The notes: generated by a model not told the origin, from the letters alone. A stretch of DNA of 64,000 nucleotides from Allopontixanthobacter confluentis (GCF_009827615.1 NZ_WTYU01000001.1:1695001-1759000), one strand, 5' to 3'; shown: positions 33,677 to 43,132, counted from the first letter of the stretch. Made by a program: numbers and translations.

Positions 33677-34462
33677 ATGAGCGAAACCCCAGCCCCGCCG
33701 GCACAGGCCGAAATCCCCGCAGCCACCGTAGTTGTATTTCGCAACTCCGCAGCAGCAGGCCCGCCCGAATTGCTGATGGTCACGCGTTCGCGGACCATGT
33801 CTTTTGCTGGCGGAGCCGCAGTGTTCCCCGGTGGACGGGTGGATGAGGCAGATTTTGAACTGGCCGCTGCCATCGGTTCGCCGCTCGACAATGATGAAGC
33901 CGCACACCGGATTGCCGCTGTGCGCGAGACTCTGGAAGAAACCGGCCTCGCCATCGGGCTGACCGGCGTGATTGATGCAGACCGGGCGGTCAAAGCCAGG
34001 GCCATGCTGCTGGAAACACAGGCCCTTGCGCCGGTCCTTACAGCAATGGACTGGCGGCTGGATCTCGATTCAATCCTGCCCTTTGCCCGCTGGTTTCCAA
34101 AGAACGAGCGGCTTTCGCGCATTTTCGACACCCGCTTCTACCTTGCTGATCTTGGCACAGGGGCAGTCGATATCGCCGTGGATGCGACGGAAAATACCAA
34201 ACTTTACTGGATCACCGCGCAAGGTGCATTGGACGCAGCCGCCCGGAACGATCTGAGCATCATCTACCCCACCCGCCGAAATCTTGAACGGCTGGCTCAG
34301 TTTCCTGATTTTGCTGCCGCCAGTGCCGATTGCGCGCGCTTTCCGGTGCAGACGATCACGCCCCATATGGCGGAACGCGATGGCCAGCGGTGGCTGTGCA
34401 TTCCGGAAGATGCTGGCTATCCGGTGACAGGTGAACCGCTCGAAAACGTGCTGCGAGGCTGA
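33677..34462 (+). CDS. Nudix hydrolase, NUDT19-like with split Nudix box
   Basis: A 261-residue Nudix protein. The box begins with SFAGGAAVFPGGRVDEADF and, after an inserted loop of about 20 residues, finishes with RIAAVRETLEETGLAIG, which carries the RE-x2-EE-x-G metal-binding part. This split arrangement is seen in the NUDT19/CoA-pyrophosphatase-like branch and in many alphaproteobacterial homologues. Substrates may be CoA derivatives, but that is inference from family. The ATG at 33677 is chosen over the TTG at 33674. Confidence 0.85.
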   Translation: MSETPAPPAQAEIPAATVVVFRNSAAAGPPELLMVTRSRTMSFAGGAAVFPGGRVDEADFELAAAIGSPLDNDEAAHRIAAVRETLEETGLAIGLTGVIDADRAVKARAMLLETQALAPVLTAMDWRLDLDSILPFARWFPKNERLSRIFDTRFYLADLGTGAVDIAVDATENTKLYWITAQGALDAAARNDLSIIYPTRRNLERLAQFPDFAAASADCARFPVQTITPHMAERDGQRWLCIPEDAGYPVTGEPLENVLRG

Positions 34463-34465
34463 GGC

Positions 34466-35029
34466 GTGCCCCGCCTGACGGATCGTTTGGGCCCCTTCAC
34501 TTTCAACGAGAAACTGGCACTGGGAATGCTGGCGCTGTTCATTCCGATAAGCTTTGGCAGCAGCATGGTGCTACGCCCTGGCAATGTGCTGAAAGGCAGT
34601 GATTTTGCACTTTTTCTCGCCTGGAAAATCGGGTGGTCTATCGCCGTTTTTATTGCGGCAGGAGTGGCCATAGCGACGGTATTTTTGAAACCTGATGCCC
34701 ATTCTTCACGGTGGAGAATGCATATCGGCCGCATACTACCTCTGGCAGCGCTGGGTGTGGCCATTCCATCGGCCTATGTTCTGGAAAGCGCCTATTCCGC
34801 CCATCAGATGCGGTCTTTCGCACGATCTCATGCCAGTGAATTATCCGGCCCTGCGCCTAGGGCGGTCATATATCGCGCCGGAATTCCGGACGGCGGCGTG
34901 GTAATCGTGCGTTCACCGGGCGAAAATCCCGAAAGCTACGCAGCGACGAGAATGATTGACCTTACTGGTGAGGACATAAAATCGTGCACCGCGCTGGGTG
35001 ATGGTGATTGGTCCTGCCATTTCGATTAG
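34466..35029 (+). CDS. Hypothetical membrane protein
   Basis: A 187-residue protein read from a GTG at 34466, 3 bp after the Nudix stop. It has three hydrophobic segments (LALGMLALFIPISFG, FLAWKIGWSIAVFIAAGVAIATVFL and ILPLAALGVAIPSAYVL) and a C-terminal soluble domain of about 80 residues ending in LGDGDWSCHFD, probably periplasmic with two cysteines (SC and SCHF). I do not recognise the family. Confidence 0.6.
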   Translation: MPRLTDRLGPFTFNEKLALGMLALFIPISFGSSMVLRPGNVLKGSDFALFLAWKIGWSIAVFIAAGVAIATVFLKPDAHSSRWRMHIGRILPLAALGVAIPSAYVLESAYSAHQMRSFARSHASELSGPAPRAVIYRAGIPDGGVVIVRSPGENPESYAATRMIDLTGEDIKSCTALGDGDWSCHFD

Positions 35030-35055
35030 GGCTGGCGCACCTACCAAGTCGGTAC

Positions 35056-35086
35056 CTGCACATGGGTCTTCACCAACCATGTGCAG
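35056..35086. other. Perfect 10-bp inverted repeat next to tRNA-Arg
   Basis: CTGCACATGG and CCATGTGCAG around an 11-nt loop, 9 bp beyond the 3' end of the tRNA gene. No U tract follows in either direction. It may help end the tRNA transcript or that of the plus-strand gene ending at 35029. Confidence 0.5.
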
Positions 35087-35094
35087 CCAACGAT

Positions 35095-35171
35095 TGGTGC
35101 GCCCGGCAGGACTCGAACCTGCTACCTCAAGATTAGAAGTCTCGCGCTCTATCCAGATGAGCTACGGGCGC
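35095..35171 (-). tRNA. tRNA-Arg (anticodon TCT)
   Basis: Folds into a complete cloverleaf on the minus strand: 7-bp acceptor stem (GCGCCCG/CGGGCGC), D-arm GCTC/GAGC, anticodon stem CGAGA/TCTTG with loop CTTCTAA giving anticodon TCT, and T-arm GCAGG-TTCGAGT-CCTGC. The discriminator is A and the CCA end is encoded. It decodes AGA (and AGG by wobble), rare arginine codons in a G+C-rich genome. Confidence 0.97.
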
Positions 35172-35231
35172 ATGCAACGGTGCCCATAGCGTGCTTTTCC
35201 AATCGGGCAAATGAGGATAGTCAGCTATCCC

Positions 35232-35969
35232 ATGAACGCGCCCAAAACTCGCCCGCAATTCCGCTATTTTGATTTTGTTCTGGCGGCTTTTGTCACCATC
35301 CTGCTGCTGTCCAATGTGATTGGCGCGGGCAAGGTCGCGGAACTTGATCTGCCGGGCATCGGCATCTGGCCGTTTGGCGCAGGCGTGCTGTTCTTTCCCA
35401 TCAGCTATGTCATCGGTGACGTGCTGACAGAAGTGTATGGCTATGCCTATGCACGCCGGTGCATCTGGGCAGGGTTTGCTGCGCTGGTGTTCATGGCGTT
35501 CATGGCGTGGATGGTGGTGGCGCTGCCCCCTGCGGCAGACTGGGGCAACCAGGCAGCATATGAGGCGGTGTTCGGGCAGGTGCCGCGCATCGTGCTGGCA
35601 TCGATCATTGCGTTCTGGGCAGGGGAATTTGTCAATTCCTACGTGCTGGCCAAAATGAAGATCTGGACCCGCGGCAAAGCGTTGTGGAGCCGGACAATAG
35701 GCTCCACCATCTTTGGCCAAGGGGTGGACAGCATGCTGTTTTATCCCATCGCCTTTCTAGGCGTGGCAGGCTGGACAGATGCGCTGGTGGTGCAGGTTGT
35801 CTTTACGCAATGGGCCATCAAGGTCGCCTGGGAAGCGGCGCTGACGCCAGTTACCTACGCAGTGGTCGGGTGGCTGAAACGGCGCGAAGGGGTCGATATT
35901 TTCGATACTGAGACAGACTTTTCCCCCTTTGCCAAAACCGGTGTGCCCTCCGCCAGGACCGGCGATTGA
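35232..35969 (+). CDS. Queuosine precursor transporter (YhhQ/QPTR family)
   Basis: An integral membrane protein of 245 residues with six or so hydrophobic helices. The family blocks are LLLSNVIGAGKV, FFPISYVIGDVLTEVYGYAYARRCIW near residues 62-90, and SSTIFGQGVDSMLFY-like RTIGSTIFGQGVDSMLF near 160. E. coli YhhQ imports preQ0/preQ1 for queuosine synthesis. The ATG at 35232 is preferred over an in-frame upstream ATG at 35211. No preQ1 riboswitch was recognised in the 60 bp upstream. Confidence 0.9.
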   Translation: MNAPKTRPQFRYFDFVLAAFVTILLLSNVIGAGKVAELDLPGIGIWPFGAGVLFFPISYVIGDVLTEVYGYAYARRCIWAGFAALVFMAFMAWMVVALPPAADWGNQAAYEAVFGQVPRIVLASIIAFWAGEFVNSYVLAKMKIWTRGKALWSRTIGSTIFGQGVDSMLFYPIAFLGVAGWTDALVVQVVFTQWAIKVAWEAALTPVTYAVVGWLKRREGVDIFDTETDFSPFAKTGVPSARTGD

Positions 35970-36018
35970 TCCGCGGCAGTCCATGCATGATGGACGCTGG
36001 CTGATCCCGTCATGCAAA

Positions 36019-36044
36019 AAGGGCCGGACTTTCGCCCGGCCCTT
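36019..36044 (-). terminator. Terminator after the TonB-dependent receptor
   Basis: AAGGGCCGG pairs with CCGGCCCTT across an 8-nt loop, and on the minus strand the stem is followed directly by TTT. It lies 27 bp after the receptor stop and is placed to end that transcript; it also faces the plus-strand transporter gene ending at 35969. Confidence 0.85.
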
Positions 36045-36071
36045 CGCCCTGCCCGCTGAAAGCGGATCAGG

Positions 36072-38990
36072 TCAGAATTCTACACCGACACCAATACCGT
36101 AGCGGCGCGGGTCGAGTGTGAAGATGTTGCTGAACAGGCCGGAAGACGCATCCGTGACATACAGGCCCGTGGTCGAGTTGCTGTCAAAAACGTTCTGCAC
36201 GAAGCCGCGAACAAACCAGCGGTTGTCCGGACCGTTAAGCTGGATTTGCGCATTCGCCTGAACGAATGGCTTGATCCGGTTCACATTGCCGTTGAACACA
36301 TTGCCAAATTGTTCGCCTGTAAAAGCAATGTCGAAGCGCGGCACCAGGGTCATTCCGTTGTCGAATTCGGAAGTATACTGGACGCCTACCGATGCTTTCA
36401 TTTCAGGTGCCTGTGGCAATTTGTTGCCCTTCAGATTGGTCTGAACGCCTGGGCTGAGAACGGTGATGCCGCCAAAGGCTGCGCCAATTGCGGCCCCCTG
36501 TGCGGCCAGCACGGAACAGATGCTGAAGGCCCCTGAAGATGCCAGGCCGCCATCGGACGGAAATTCGCCCGGTGCGCGAAGGCCAAGCCCGCCATTGATG
36601 GCTGCAACAAAGGCATCTGCGCTACCCGAAGCGCCGCCAGACTGGACGGAGCAGAGCGCGCCATTGGTGATATCCTTGATGATCACGGCATCGGCATCGC
36701 CGGCACCGGGATCACGCGGATCGCTGAAGAACTGGTCGCCAGCCACCTCGGCATTGAGGTAGCTGAAGTTCATGTTGATCAGCCAGTTATAGTCCGGCCG
36801 GATAATGCTTTCCAGTTCAACGCCCCAGATGTTGGCATCAATCGTATCGTTGACTGATGTTCGGGCGATGATGCGGCTAAGCTGCAGGCCCTTGTATTTG
36901 TAATAGAAAGCCGTGGCATTCAGCTGCAATGCGCCGTTGGCAAATGTGTTCTTGCTGCCGATTTCAAACGCGTCGATCTTTTCCTTGCCGAAGGATTCCG
37001 CGACATCGAAAATGGGCGACAGCGGCGGATTGATACCGCCAGATTTGTAGCCGCGCGAGTAGGACGCATAGACCAGATTATCCGGCGTCATCTGGAAATC
37101 CAGCACGGCGCGGCCGGTAATGGCGTCAAACCCGACGGATCGCTGCTGGGTCAGCTGATTGCCCGGCGTGCCGGGGTCTGCATCAAAGCTGCCGACATAG
37201 GGCGACGCATAGGGATCGCCGTCATTGCTGTAAGGGTTGAGAAAGGCAGCCAGCGCGGTGCGCGCTTCGATCGACTTCTTGTCATTATTGTAGCGCAGGC
37301 CGCCGGTCAGCTTCAGACGATCGCTGATGTCGAAATAGACTTCGCCAAACAGGCCATAGCTCTTGAGTTCAAAGTCGAGCGTGTTGTTGCGGTAGAAGGA
37401 TGATGCCAGATAGGATGGCTGCAATCCGCCGCCCAGGCTGGTGAACGAACCCAGCAGGCCAGCAATGTAGTCAATGGCAAAGCTGTTCACATAATAGCTG
37501 TTTTCGGACACTTTCGAATTGGCGTAAATACCGCCCAGCAGGAAGTTGAACGGCCCGTCGAGATCGCTCGAAAGGATGGCTTCTGCCGTCCACGATTCCT
37601 GGTCCTGATTGGACCGGTCATATTGTAGCGGAACATCGGAACAGATCGAATTGCCTTCAAACGAACCACGGTTATCGAGGCTGGTATCAGAAGTGCACAA
37701 TGGTCCGCTCGGGCCGCCCGGAATGATCCCGGCGACAAAAGGCTGGAAATAGGCAGCGGTGGGCGCACCCACCACCAGCGGGTTGGCAAATGCTGCCAGT
37801 TGGTTGAGCGCGGGCGCGTAAAATGACCGGTCCGCGAAGCCGAGGTTGTAATCCTGACGGGAATCGACCTTGGTTTTCTGATAGGTGCCGGTCAGGCCCA
37901 CTTTCATGGGTCCAAAATCATGATCGATGCTCGCCTGCACCTGCAATTCGTCCGCGAAATATTCAGGCGTGAACGGAGTGCTGACGACGCGGACATCCTG
38001 CGGTTCTTGGAAGTTCGAGAACGCATCGGGACCATAAAGGCTGCCCAGACCAAAGCCTGCTGGCAGACCGTTGATGGCCAGGAATTCGGACGATGACAAA
38101 GTGCCGGTAAAGGTCGAATTGGCATTGGTCATATCAAAATCACGGCGGGTATTTAGGCAGCCGACAACGCCGGTCGGGTCGCGCTGGCACTGCTGTTTCT
38201 GAATCCGCATGCGGTCATCGTTTTCACGGAAATAATAGCCCATGAGATCGATGGTGGTATCGGGCCCGGGTTCAAACCGCAGCGAACCACGCACGGCATA
38301 CATATCGCGGCCATCAATATCCGTATTGTCGAACAGATTTTCAGTATAACCATCGCGGTTAAGGTAGAAGCCGGCCAGCCGCACACCGATCGTTTCACCG
38401 ATCGGCACGTTGATCATCGCCTTGCCCTTGATGGAATTATAGTTCCCATATTCAAATTCGGCCTTGGCGCCGAAACCTGACAGGTCAGGCTTGGCACTGA
38501 CCACGTTGACCACGCCCGAAGTGGCATTGCGGCCAAACAATGTGCCTTGCGGGCCGCGCAGAACTTCGATCCGTTCCAGATCGAAATATTCCGTTTCAAA
38601 CAGGCGCGTGCCGAACAGGGGGGCGCCGTTCAGATGAATGGCCGTGGCACTGTCGCATGACACGCCAACGCACAGGTCGCCAATGCCGCGAATGGTGAAG
38701 CTGGATGAGGTAAAGTTGCTCTTGGTGAAGGAGACATTCGGCAACGTAAGCTGCAGATCGCTCGCATTTTCGATCTGCTGGGATTCCAGCGCTTCGGACG
38801 TAAACGCACTGACTGCAATCGGGACAGCCTGCAGGCTTTGCGCCTGCCGCTGTGCGGTTACGACGATTTCATCTGCATATTGCCTGCGCTCTGGCTGGGC
38901 ATTGGCATCCGAAGCCGTCTCCTGTGCGAAAGCTGGAAATGCGATAGCGCTGCCGCAAATGCCGGCGAGCAGAGTGGCCTTAACCCTCAT
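36072..38990 (-). CDS. TonB-dependent outer membrane receptor 1
   Basis: A 972-residue receptor. A signal peptide (LLAGICGSAIAFPAFA) is followed by a TonB box-like DEIVVTAQRQAQSLQAVPIAVSAF and a plug domain with RIEVLRGPQGTLFGRNATSGVVNVV near residues 130-160; the beta-barrel ends in RRYGIGVGVEF with a terminal Phe. Such Sphingomonadales receptors are numerous and import sugars, siderophores or other large molecules; the substrate is unknown. A cysteine pair (LCVGVSC) lies inside the plug. No transporter, enzyme or regulator is adjacent. Confidence 0.93.
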   Translation of the reverse strand: MRVKATLLAGICGSAIAFPAFAQETASDANAQPERRQYADEIVVTAQRQAQSLQAVPIAVSAFTSEALESQQIENASDLQLTLPNVSFTKSNFTSSSFTIRGIGDLCVGVSCDSATAIHLNGAPLFGTRLFETEYFDLERIEVLRGPQGTLFGRNATSGVVNVVSAKPDLSGFGAKAEFEYGNYNSIKGKAMINVPIGETIGVRLAGFYLNRDGYTENLFDNTDIDGRDMYAVRGSLRFEPGPDTTIDLMGYYFRENDDRMRIQKQQCQRDPTGVVGCLNTRRDFDMTNANSTFTGTLSSSEFLAINGLPAGFGLGSLYGPDAFSNFQEPQDVRVVSTPFTPEYFADELQVQASIDHDFGPMKVGLTGTYQKTKVDSRQDYNLGFADRSFYAPALNQLAAFANPLVVGAPTAAYFQPFVAGIIPGGPSGPLCTSDTSLDNRGSFEGNSICSDVPLQYDRSNQDQESWTAEAILSSDLDGPFNFLLGGIYANSKVSENSYYVNSFAIDYIAGLLGSFTSLGGGLQPSYLASSFYRNNTLDFELKSYGLFGEVYFDISDRLKLTGGLRYNNDKKSIEARTALAAFLNPYSNDGDPYASPYVGSFDADPGTPGNQLTQQRSVGFDAITGRAVLDFQMTPDNLVYASYSRGYKSGGINPPLSPIFDVAESFGKEKIDAFEIGSKNTFANGALQLNATAFYYKYKGLQLSRIIARTSVNDTIDANIWGVELESIIRPDYNWLINMNFSYLNAEVAGDQFFSDPRDPGAGDADAVIIKDITNGALCSVQSGGASGSADAFVAAINGGLGLRAPGEFPSDGGLASSGAFSICSVLAAQGAAIGAAFGGITVLSPGVQTNLKGNKLPQAPEMKASVGVQYTSEFDNGMTLVPRFDIAFTGEQFGNVFNGNVNRIKPFVQANAQIQLNGPDNRWFVRGFVQNVFDSNSTTGLYVTDASSGLFSNIFTLDPRRYGIGVGVEF

Positions 38991-39323
38991 ACGTCCTCTC
39001 CCTATGTGCGTCGCCTTGGTGGCGATCTGGTTAGGAAACTAAATCAGTTGACGCCCTTATGGCAAGCATATTGCTCAAAACTACCGCGCGGCTTTGTAGA
39101 TATTCTGCATACCTATGCACAATAGCCCGAAATTGGTCAGCTTTACGCTACGGAAACTGCGCGATACAGATTTGCAGGAAATGGCGGATATCTTTTGCGG
39201 CAAGCGGCCAGATCGTGGCGCCGATAGGCCCGACTGTGGCCAATTTGTCCCGCAATATTTCCGCTGATCACTATAGCGGCGCCATCGGGGGCAGTGGATT
39301 GCGAACAAATTCGCACCTTCACC
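38991..39323. other. 333-bp gap upstream of the receptor
   Basis: Contains no convincing gene. The receptor's promoter must be in the part near 38991-39100. No clear operator, repeat or structured RNA was recognised. Confidence 0.5.
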
Positions 39324-40838
39324 TTACTCGCTGTCAGCCACAACACGGACCTCACTTGTCAGCCCCAGATGCTCTGCCAACAGGCGCAGATCCTTTTCAT
39401 TGGGCGCGCCCAATAATGCGGAATGGGATTGCTCAAGCGTAAGTATCAGCTTGCCTTCGGAGATCTCGATGCGGCTGGATTGCAAGGATTTGCGCGACAA
39501 GGCGCCAAGGCGGCGGCACAGCCGAATAGCCAGCCCCCATCCCGCCGCGTCGTCCAGCGCATCAGCGGGTGCCAGTTGCCTTAAGCCAGGCGGCAGATCG
39601 CGCTTGTTGGCATTGCCGCATACTGCTGCTGCCAGCACTGCACGTCCTGCTGCATCAATGGCGATCCATCGTTTCTGCAAAGCCCAGTCGATCGCCTGCG
39701 CAGTCCGCAGGTTCGGCTCTGACTGCATGGAAGCAAGAGCCAGCATCGTCGCGGCCAGCCGCAACCGTTCCGAACCTTTTGCATGGGCCGGCAAGGCGCC
39801 CACTGTCCATGCCGCGACCCGCGCTGCCAGGGTTGGCGGGCAGCCACGCGATGCGGAAAATACCGCCACCCCGGCGAGCAGGGGATCCTGTTCTTGCGCG
39901 AAAGGTTCCAGCCGGTCATACAGCAGCCCTTCGCGCAGGCCCCAGGACGAAAAGACAATCCTGTCCGGCTCGAGCTTTTTCACCAGCGCCATCAGCAATG
40001 CCGCAGCATCCGGCATGCTGGCAGATCGCAGGGATGAAATGCGCGGCGATTTGTGCAGATCGGACGGATCTGCCTGCGCCAGGGTGCATGCCAGTTCCAA
40101 CGCTGCTTCGGCGGACAATTCAAACCCATGCGGATCACTTAACGGGTGGCGGCTTTCCGCCATCGCATATGTTGCCATGGCGCGCCATGTACCGCCGACC
40201 AGATACAGCGCACCGCCGGTTGCATCGCCCCAGCCTGCTGCCTTGAGGATTTTTGCCGCGGCCCGCCTGGTATCGGCCGGGCTGTCGCCGCGTATTTCAG
40301 GCAGGCGTAATGTGCCCAACGGCAGCGATGATCCAATCGTGCATTGCCCGCCGCTTATCTGCACCAGTTCAAGACTGCCGCCGCCAAGGTCTGCGACAAC
40401 GCCGGCTCCGCCGGGAAACGCGCCGATGACACCCATGGCGCTCGTACGGGCTTCTTCCTCCCCCGACAAAAGCCGCGGCGCCAGCCCCAGCAATTCAATC
40501 TGGCGCAGAAATTTCGGTCCGTTATCCGCCTCGCGCACGGCGGCGGTGGCGACCACTTCTATATCATCGATGCCCAGATCATTCAGGATCAGGGCATAAC
40601 GGGCCAGTCCGCGCAGGGCCAGTTCGATCGCTGCCTCTGCCAGCCTGCCAGTGGCCGCAATGTCCCTGCCCAGCCGCGCCACCACTTTTTCATTGAGCAG
40701 CACGACAGGCGCACGCGGCGAACCGCCATACAGCACCATCCGGACGGTATTGGACCCGATGTCGATAATCGCCCGTTCGGGCTTGTTGCCGGCAAATTTG
40801 CCTTCGCGGTCACCATTCCTGTTGCGCAGCGAAGTCAA
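39324..40838 (-). CDS. ppx: Ppx/GppA family phosphatase (exopolyphosphatase)
   Basis: Degrades polyphosphate or ppGpp-type substrates. ASKHA-fold motifs are present: AIIDIGSNTVRMVLY near residue 24, VEVVATAAVREADNG near 95 and GVVADLGGGSLELVQ near 145; a HD-like C-terminal region follows. The best start is a TTG at 40838 whose TTGA overlaps the ppk1 stop, giving 504 residues; the frame is open far upstream inside ppk1, so no ATG is available near the N-terminal domain. It forms a two-gene unit with ppk1. Confidence 0.88.
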   Translation of the reverse strand: MTSLRNRNGDREGKFAGNKPERAIIDIGSNTVRMVLYGGSPRAPVVLLNEKVVARLGRDIAATGRLAEAAIELALRGLARYALILNDLGIDDIEVVATAAVREADNGPKFLRQIELLGLAPRLLSGEEEARTSAMGVIGAFPGGAGVVADLGGGSLELVQISGGQCTIGSSLPLGTLRLPEIRGDSPADTRRAAAKILKAAGWGDATGGALYLVGGTWRAMATYAMAESRHPLSDPHGFELSAEAALELACTLAQADPSDLHKSPRISSLRSASMPDAAALLMALVKKLEPDRIVFSSWGLREGLLYDRLEPFAQEQDPLLAGVAVFSASRGCPPTLAARVAAWTVGALPAHAKGSERLRLAATMLALASMQSEPNLRTAQAIDWALQKRWIAIDAAGRAVLAAAVCGNANKRDLPPGLRQLAPADALDDAAGWGLAIRLCRRLGALSRKSLQSSRIEISEGKLILTLEQSHSALLGAPNEKDLRLLAEHLGLTSEVRVVADSE

Positions 40839-43000
40839 GACGCGCCCTTGCGCAAGGCCAGAGTGGGCACGCCGCCCGCTGCCGCCAGTGCCCCGCCGCG
40901 CCCTGAAAGCGACGGATTGGTCATGAAATACAGGTGGCAGTTGAATAGTTTTTCGCCCGGCTGCACGCGCATGTAACTCCCGTCTGGTTCCAGTTCCCAG
41001 CTTTGTTCGGTATCCAGCAGATTGGCCAGCAATACCTGTTTCAGAACCTGATCGTGCACCGTTCGGTTCCGGATCGGAACCAGCGCTTCTACGCGCCGGT
41101 CCAGATTGCGCGACATGGCATCGGCAGAAGTGATGAACACGCGCGCCCGTTCTCCGGGCATCCTGTAGCCATTGGCAAAGGCCCAGATGCGGCTGTGTTC
41201 CAGAAAGCGCCCGATAATGGATTTGACGCGGATATTTTCGGACAAACCATCGATCCCAGCGCGAAGGCAGCATATGCCGCGAATGACCAGCTGGATTTCC
41301 ACTCCTGACTGGCTGGCAAGATATAGCCGGTCGATCACGCCCTTGTCAGTCAGCGAATTCAGCTTTGCCCAGATCGCCGCCGGGCGGCCCTGGGCGGCAT
41401 TGTCGATTTCGCGGTCAATATGGGCATATAATGTCTCGCGCAGATCAATGGGAGAAATGGCAAGGCCTTCGGTCTTGCGCGGCTCGACATAGCCGGTGAC
41501 GAAATTGAACAGCTTGGCCGCATCGCGCGTCAGCCTGGGGTCTGCGGTAAAGAAGCTGAGATCGGTGTAGATGCGCGCTGTGACGGGATGATAATTGCCC
41601 GTCCCGAAATGGCAGTAGGTCCGGAAGCCCTGCTCTTCGCGGCGCACCACGATTGACACCTTGGCATGGGTTTTCCAATCGACGAAGCCGTAGATTACCT
41701 GCACGCCTGCACGTTCCAGCTGGCTGGCCCATAACAGGTTCTGTTCTTCATCGAACCGCGCCTTGAGTTCGACCACGGCCGTCACCGATTTTCCTGCGCC
41801 TGCCGCTGCGATCAGGGCTGCGATGACGGGGGACTGGTGACCTGCGCGATACAAGGTCTGCTTTATCGCCACCACATCGGGATCCGCCGCTGCCTGCCGC
41901 AGGAAATCCACCACCACTTCAAAACTTTCATACGGGTGGTGGATGATGATGTCCTTCTCGCGGATTGCGGAAAAACAGTCCCCATCATGCTCGAGAATGC
42001 GTTCCGGGTAACGCGGGGTGTAATCGTCAAATTTCAGGTCGGGCCGGTCTTCCTCGACGATGTCGCCGAGGCCGGCGATGCCCATCATGCCGTCTGTCTT
42101 GACGATGGCCGCGCCCTGGATACCCAGATGTTCGCGCAGCAAGTGCTCCGCCGCCGGGTCAAAATCCTGTTCCAGTTCAAGCTGGATCACTTGCCCGCGC
42201 CGCCTGCGCTGGATGGCAGTGCGGAACGTACGCACCAGATCTTCAGCTTCTTCCTCTATTTCAATGTCACTATCGCGCAGGACACGGAATGCCCCGTCAC
42301 CTTTGATGGTGAAACCGGGAAACAGATGGTCGGCGAACCGGCTGATCAGCCGTTCGATGCTGATATAGATGGCATCGTCACCCGGCACCCGCACAAAACG
42401 CGGCAGGCCAGACGGGATCAGCACCATTTCCACCACCTGCTCGCCCGTGGTTTCGCGCGCAAGATTGAACAGCAGCCCCATGCCCTGATTGGCCACAAAC
42501 GGAAACGGATGGGCCGGATCAACCGCCTGCGGAGTGATAACCGGGATGATTTCCTGCACAAAGTAGGTTTTCAGCCAATTGTATGCGCGCGAAGTGATGC
42601 GTTTTTCATCGGCAATATGGATGCCCGCTTGGCCAAGGCCTTCCCGCAGGTTGCGCCAGCTTTCCTGCTGCACCCGGTTCAGTTCCTTCACCGTTTCGCG
42701 AATGGCGCTTAATTGCTGCGTGGGGGTGCGGCCATCGATTGACCGCCGTTCAATGCCGCGCTGCACTTGCCCGACCAGCCCGGCCACGCGGATCATCATG
42801 AATTCATCCAGATTGCTGCCGGAAATGGACAGGAAGCGGACCCGTTCCAGCAGCGGATAATTTGTGTTGCACGCTTCGGCCAGCACCCGTTCGTTGAACG
42901 CCAGCCAGCTCAATTCGCGGTTCACATAGCGGTGCGATGCGTGTGCCAGCGCACCGGATGCTTCGTTATTGTCGACAGGGATTGGTGCGCTGCTCATCAT
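40835..43000 (-). CDS. ppk1: Polyphosphate kinase 1
   Basis: Reversibly makes polyphosphate from ATP. The 721-residue product begins NRELSWLAFNERVLAEA, the PPK1 signature, and has the catalytic YCHFGTGNYHPVTARIYTDLSFFT near residue 463 with the phospho-accepting histidine. ATGs at 43000 and 42997 are both possible; the frame is open to 43066 but lacks family similarity there. The overlapping ppx on its 3' side makes a synthesis/degradation pair. Confidence 0.95.
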   Translation of the reverse strand: MMSSAPIPVDNNEASGALAHASHRYVNRELSWLAFNERVLAEACNTNYPLLERVRFLSISGSNLDEFMMIRVAGLVGQVQRGIERRSIDGRTPTQQLSAIRETVKELNRVQQESWRNLREGLGQAGIHIADEKRITSRAYNWLKTYFVQEIIPVITPQAVDPAHPFPFVANQGMGLLFNLARETTGEQVVEMVLIPSGLPRFVRVPGDDAIYISIERLISRFADHLFPGFTIKGDGAFRVLRDSDIEIEEEAEDLVRTFRTAIQRRRRGQVIQLELEQDFDPAAEHLLREHLGIQGAAIVKTDGMMGIAGLGDIVEEDRPDLKFDDYTPRYPERILEHDGDCFSAIREKDIIIHHPYESFEVVVDFLRQAAADPDVVAIKQTLYRAGHQSPVIAALIAAAGAGKSVTAVVELKARFDEEQNLLWASQLERAGVQVIYGFVDWKTHAKVSIVVRREEQGFRTYCHFGTGNYHPVTARIYTDLSFFTADPRLTRDAAKLFNFVTGYVEPRKTEGLAISPIDLRETLYAHIDREIDNAAQGRPAAIWAKLNSLTDKGVIDRLYLASQSGVEIQLVIRGICCLRAGIDGLSENIRVKSIIGRFLEHSRIWAFANGYRMPGERARVFITSADAMSRNLDRRVEALVPIRNRTVHDQVLKQVLLANLLDTEQSWELEPDGSYMRVQPGEKLFNCHLYFMTNPSLSGRGGALAAAGGVPTLALRKGAS

Positions 43001-43132
43001 TTTTTCCCGCAGGAACTGCGGTCCATAATTCGAAGGGGGAAGAACGCCATGCCTGGATCGCTGCATGGGATAAGTAAATCACGGTGCCGCCTTTGACACA
43101 AATGTATCACGGTTTTGCTGCCTTGCTGATTG

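Noticed and set aside
33394-34131. A 245-codon minus-strand frame over the Nudix gene and its upstream region
   Set aside because: Ser/Arg-rich sequence without family similarity; the Nudix box on the plus strand is clear. The part in the non-coding gap alone is not enough to support a gene.
35172-35231. preQ1 riboswitch upstream of the queuosine precursor transporter
   Set aside because: The 60-bp leader has no recognisable preQ1-I pseudoknot pattern or A-rich tail, so nothing can be supported.
39324-41273. A 649-codon reading of ppx extending deep into ppk1
   Set aside because: The extra 145 residues overlap the certain PPK1 sequence and do not resemble Ppx; the TTG at 40838 gives the normal protein.
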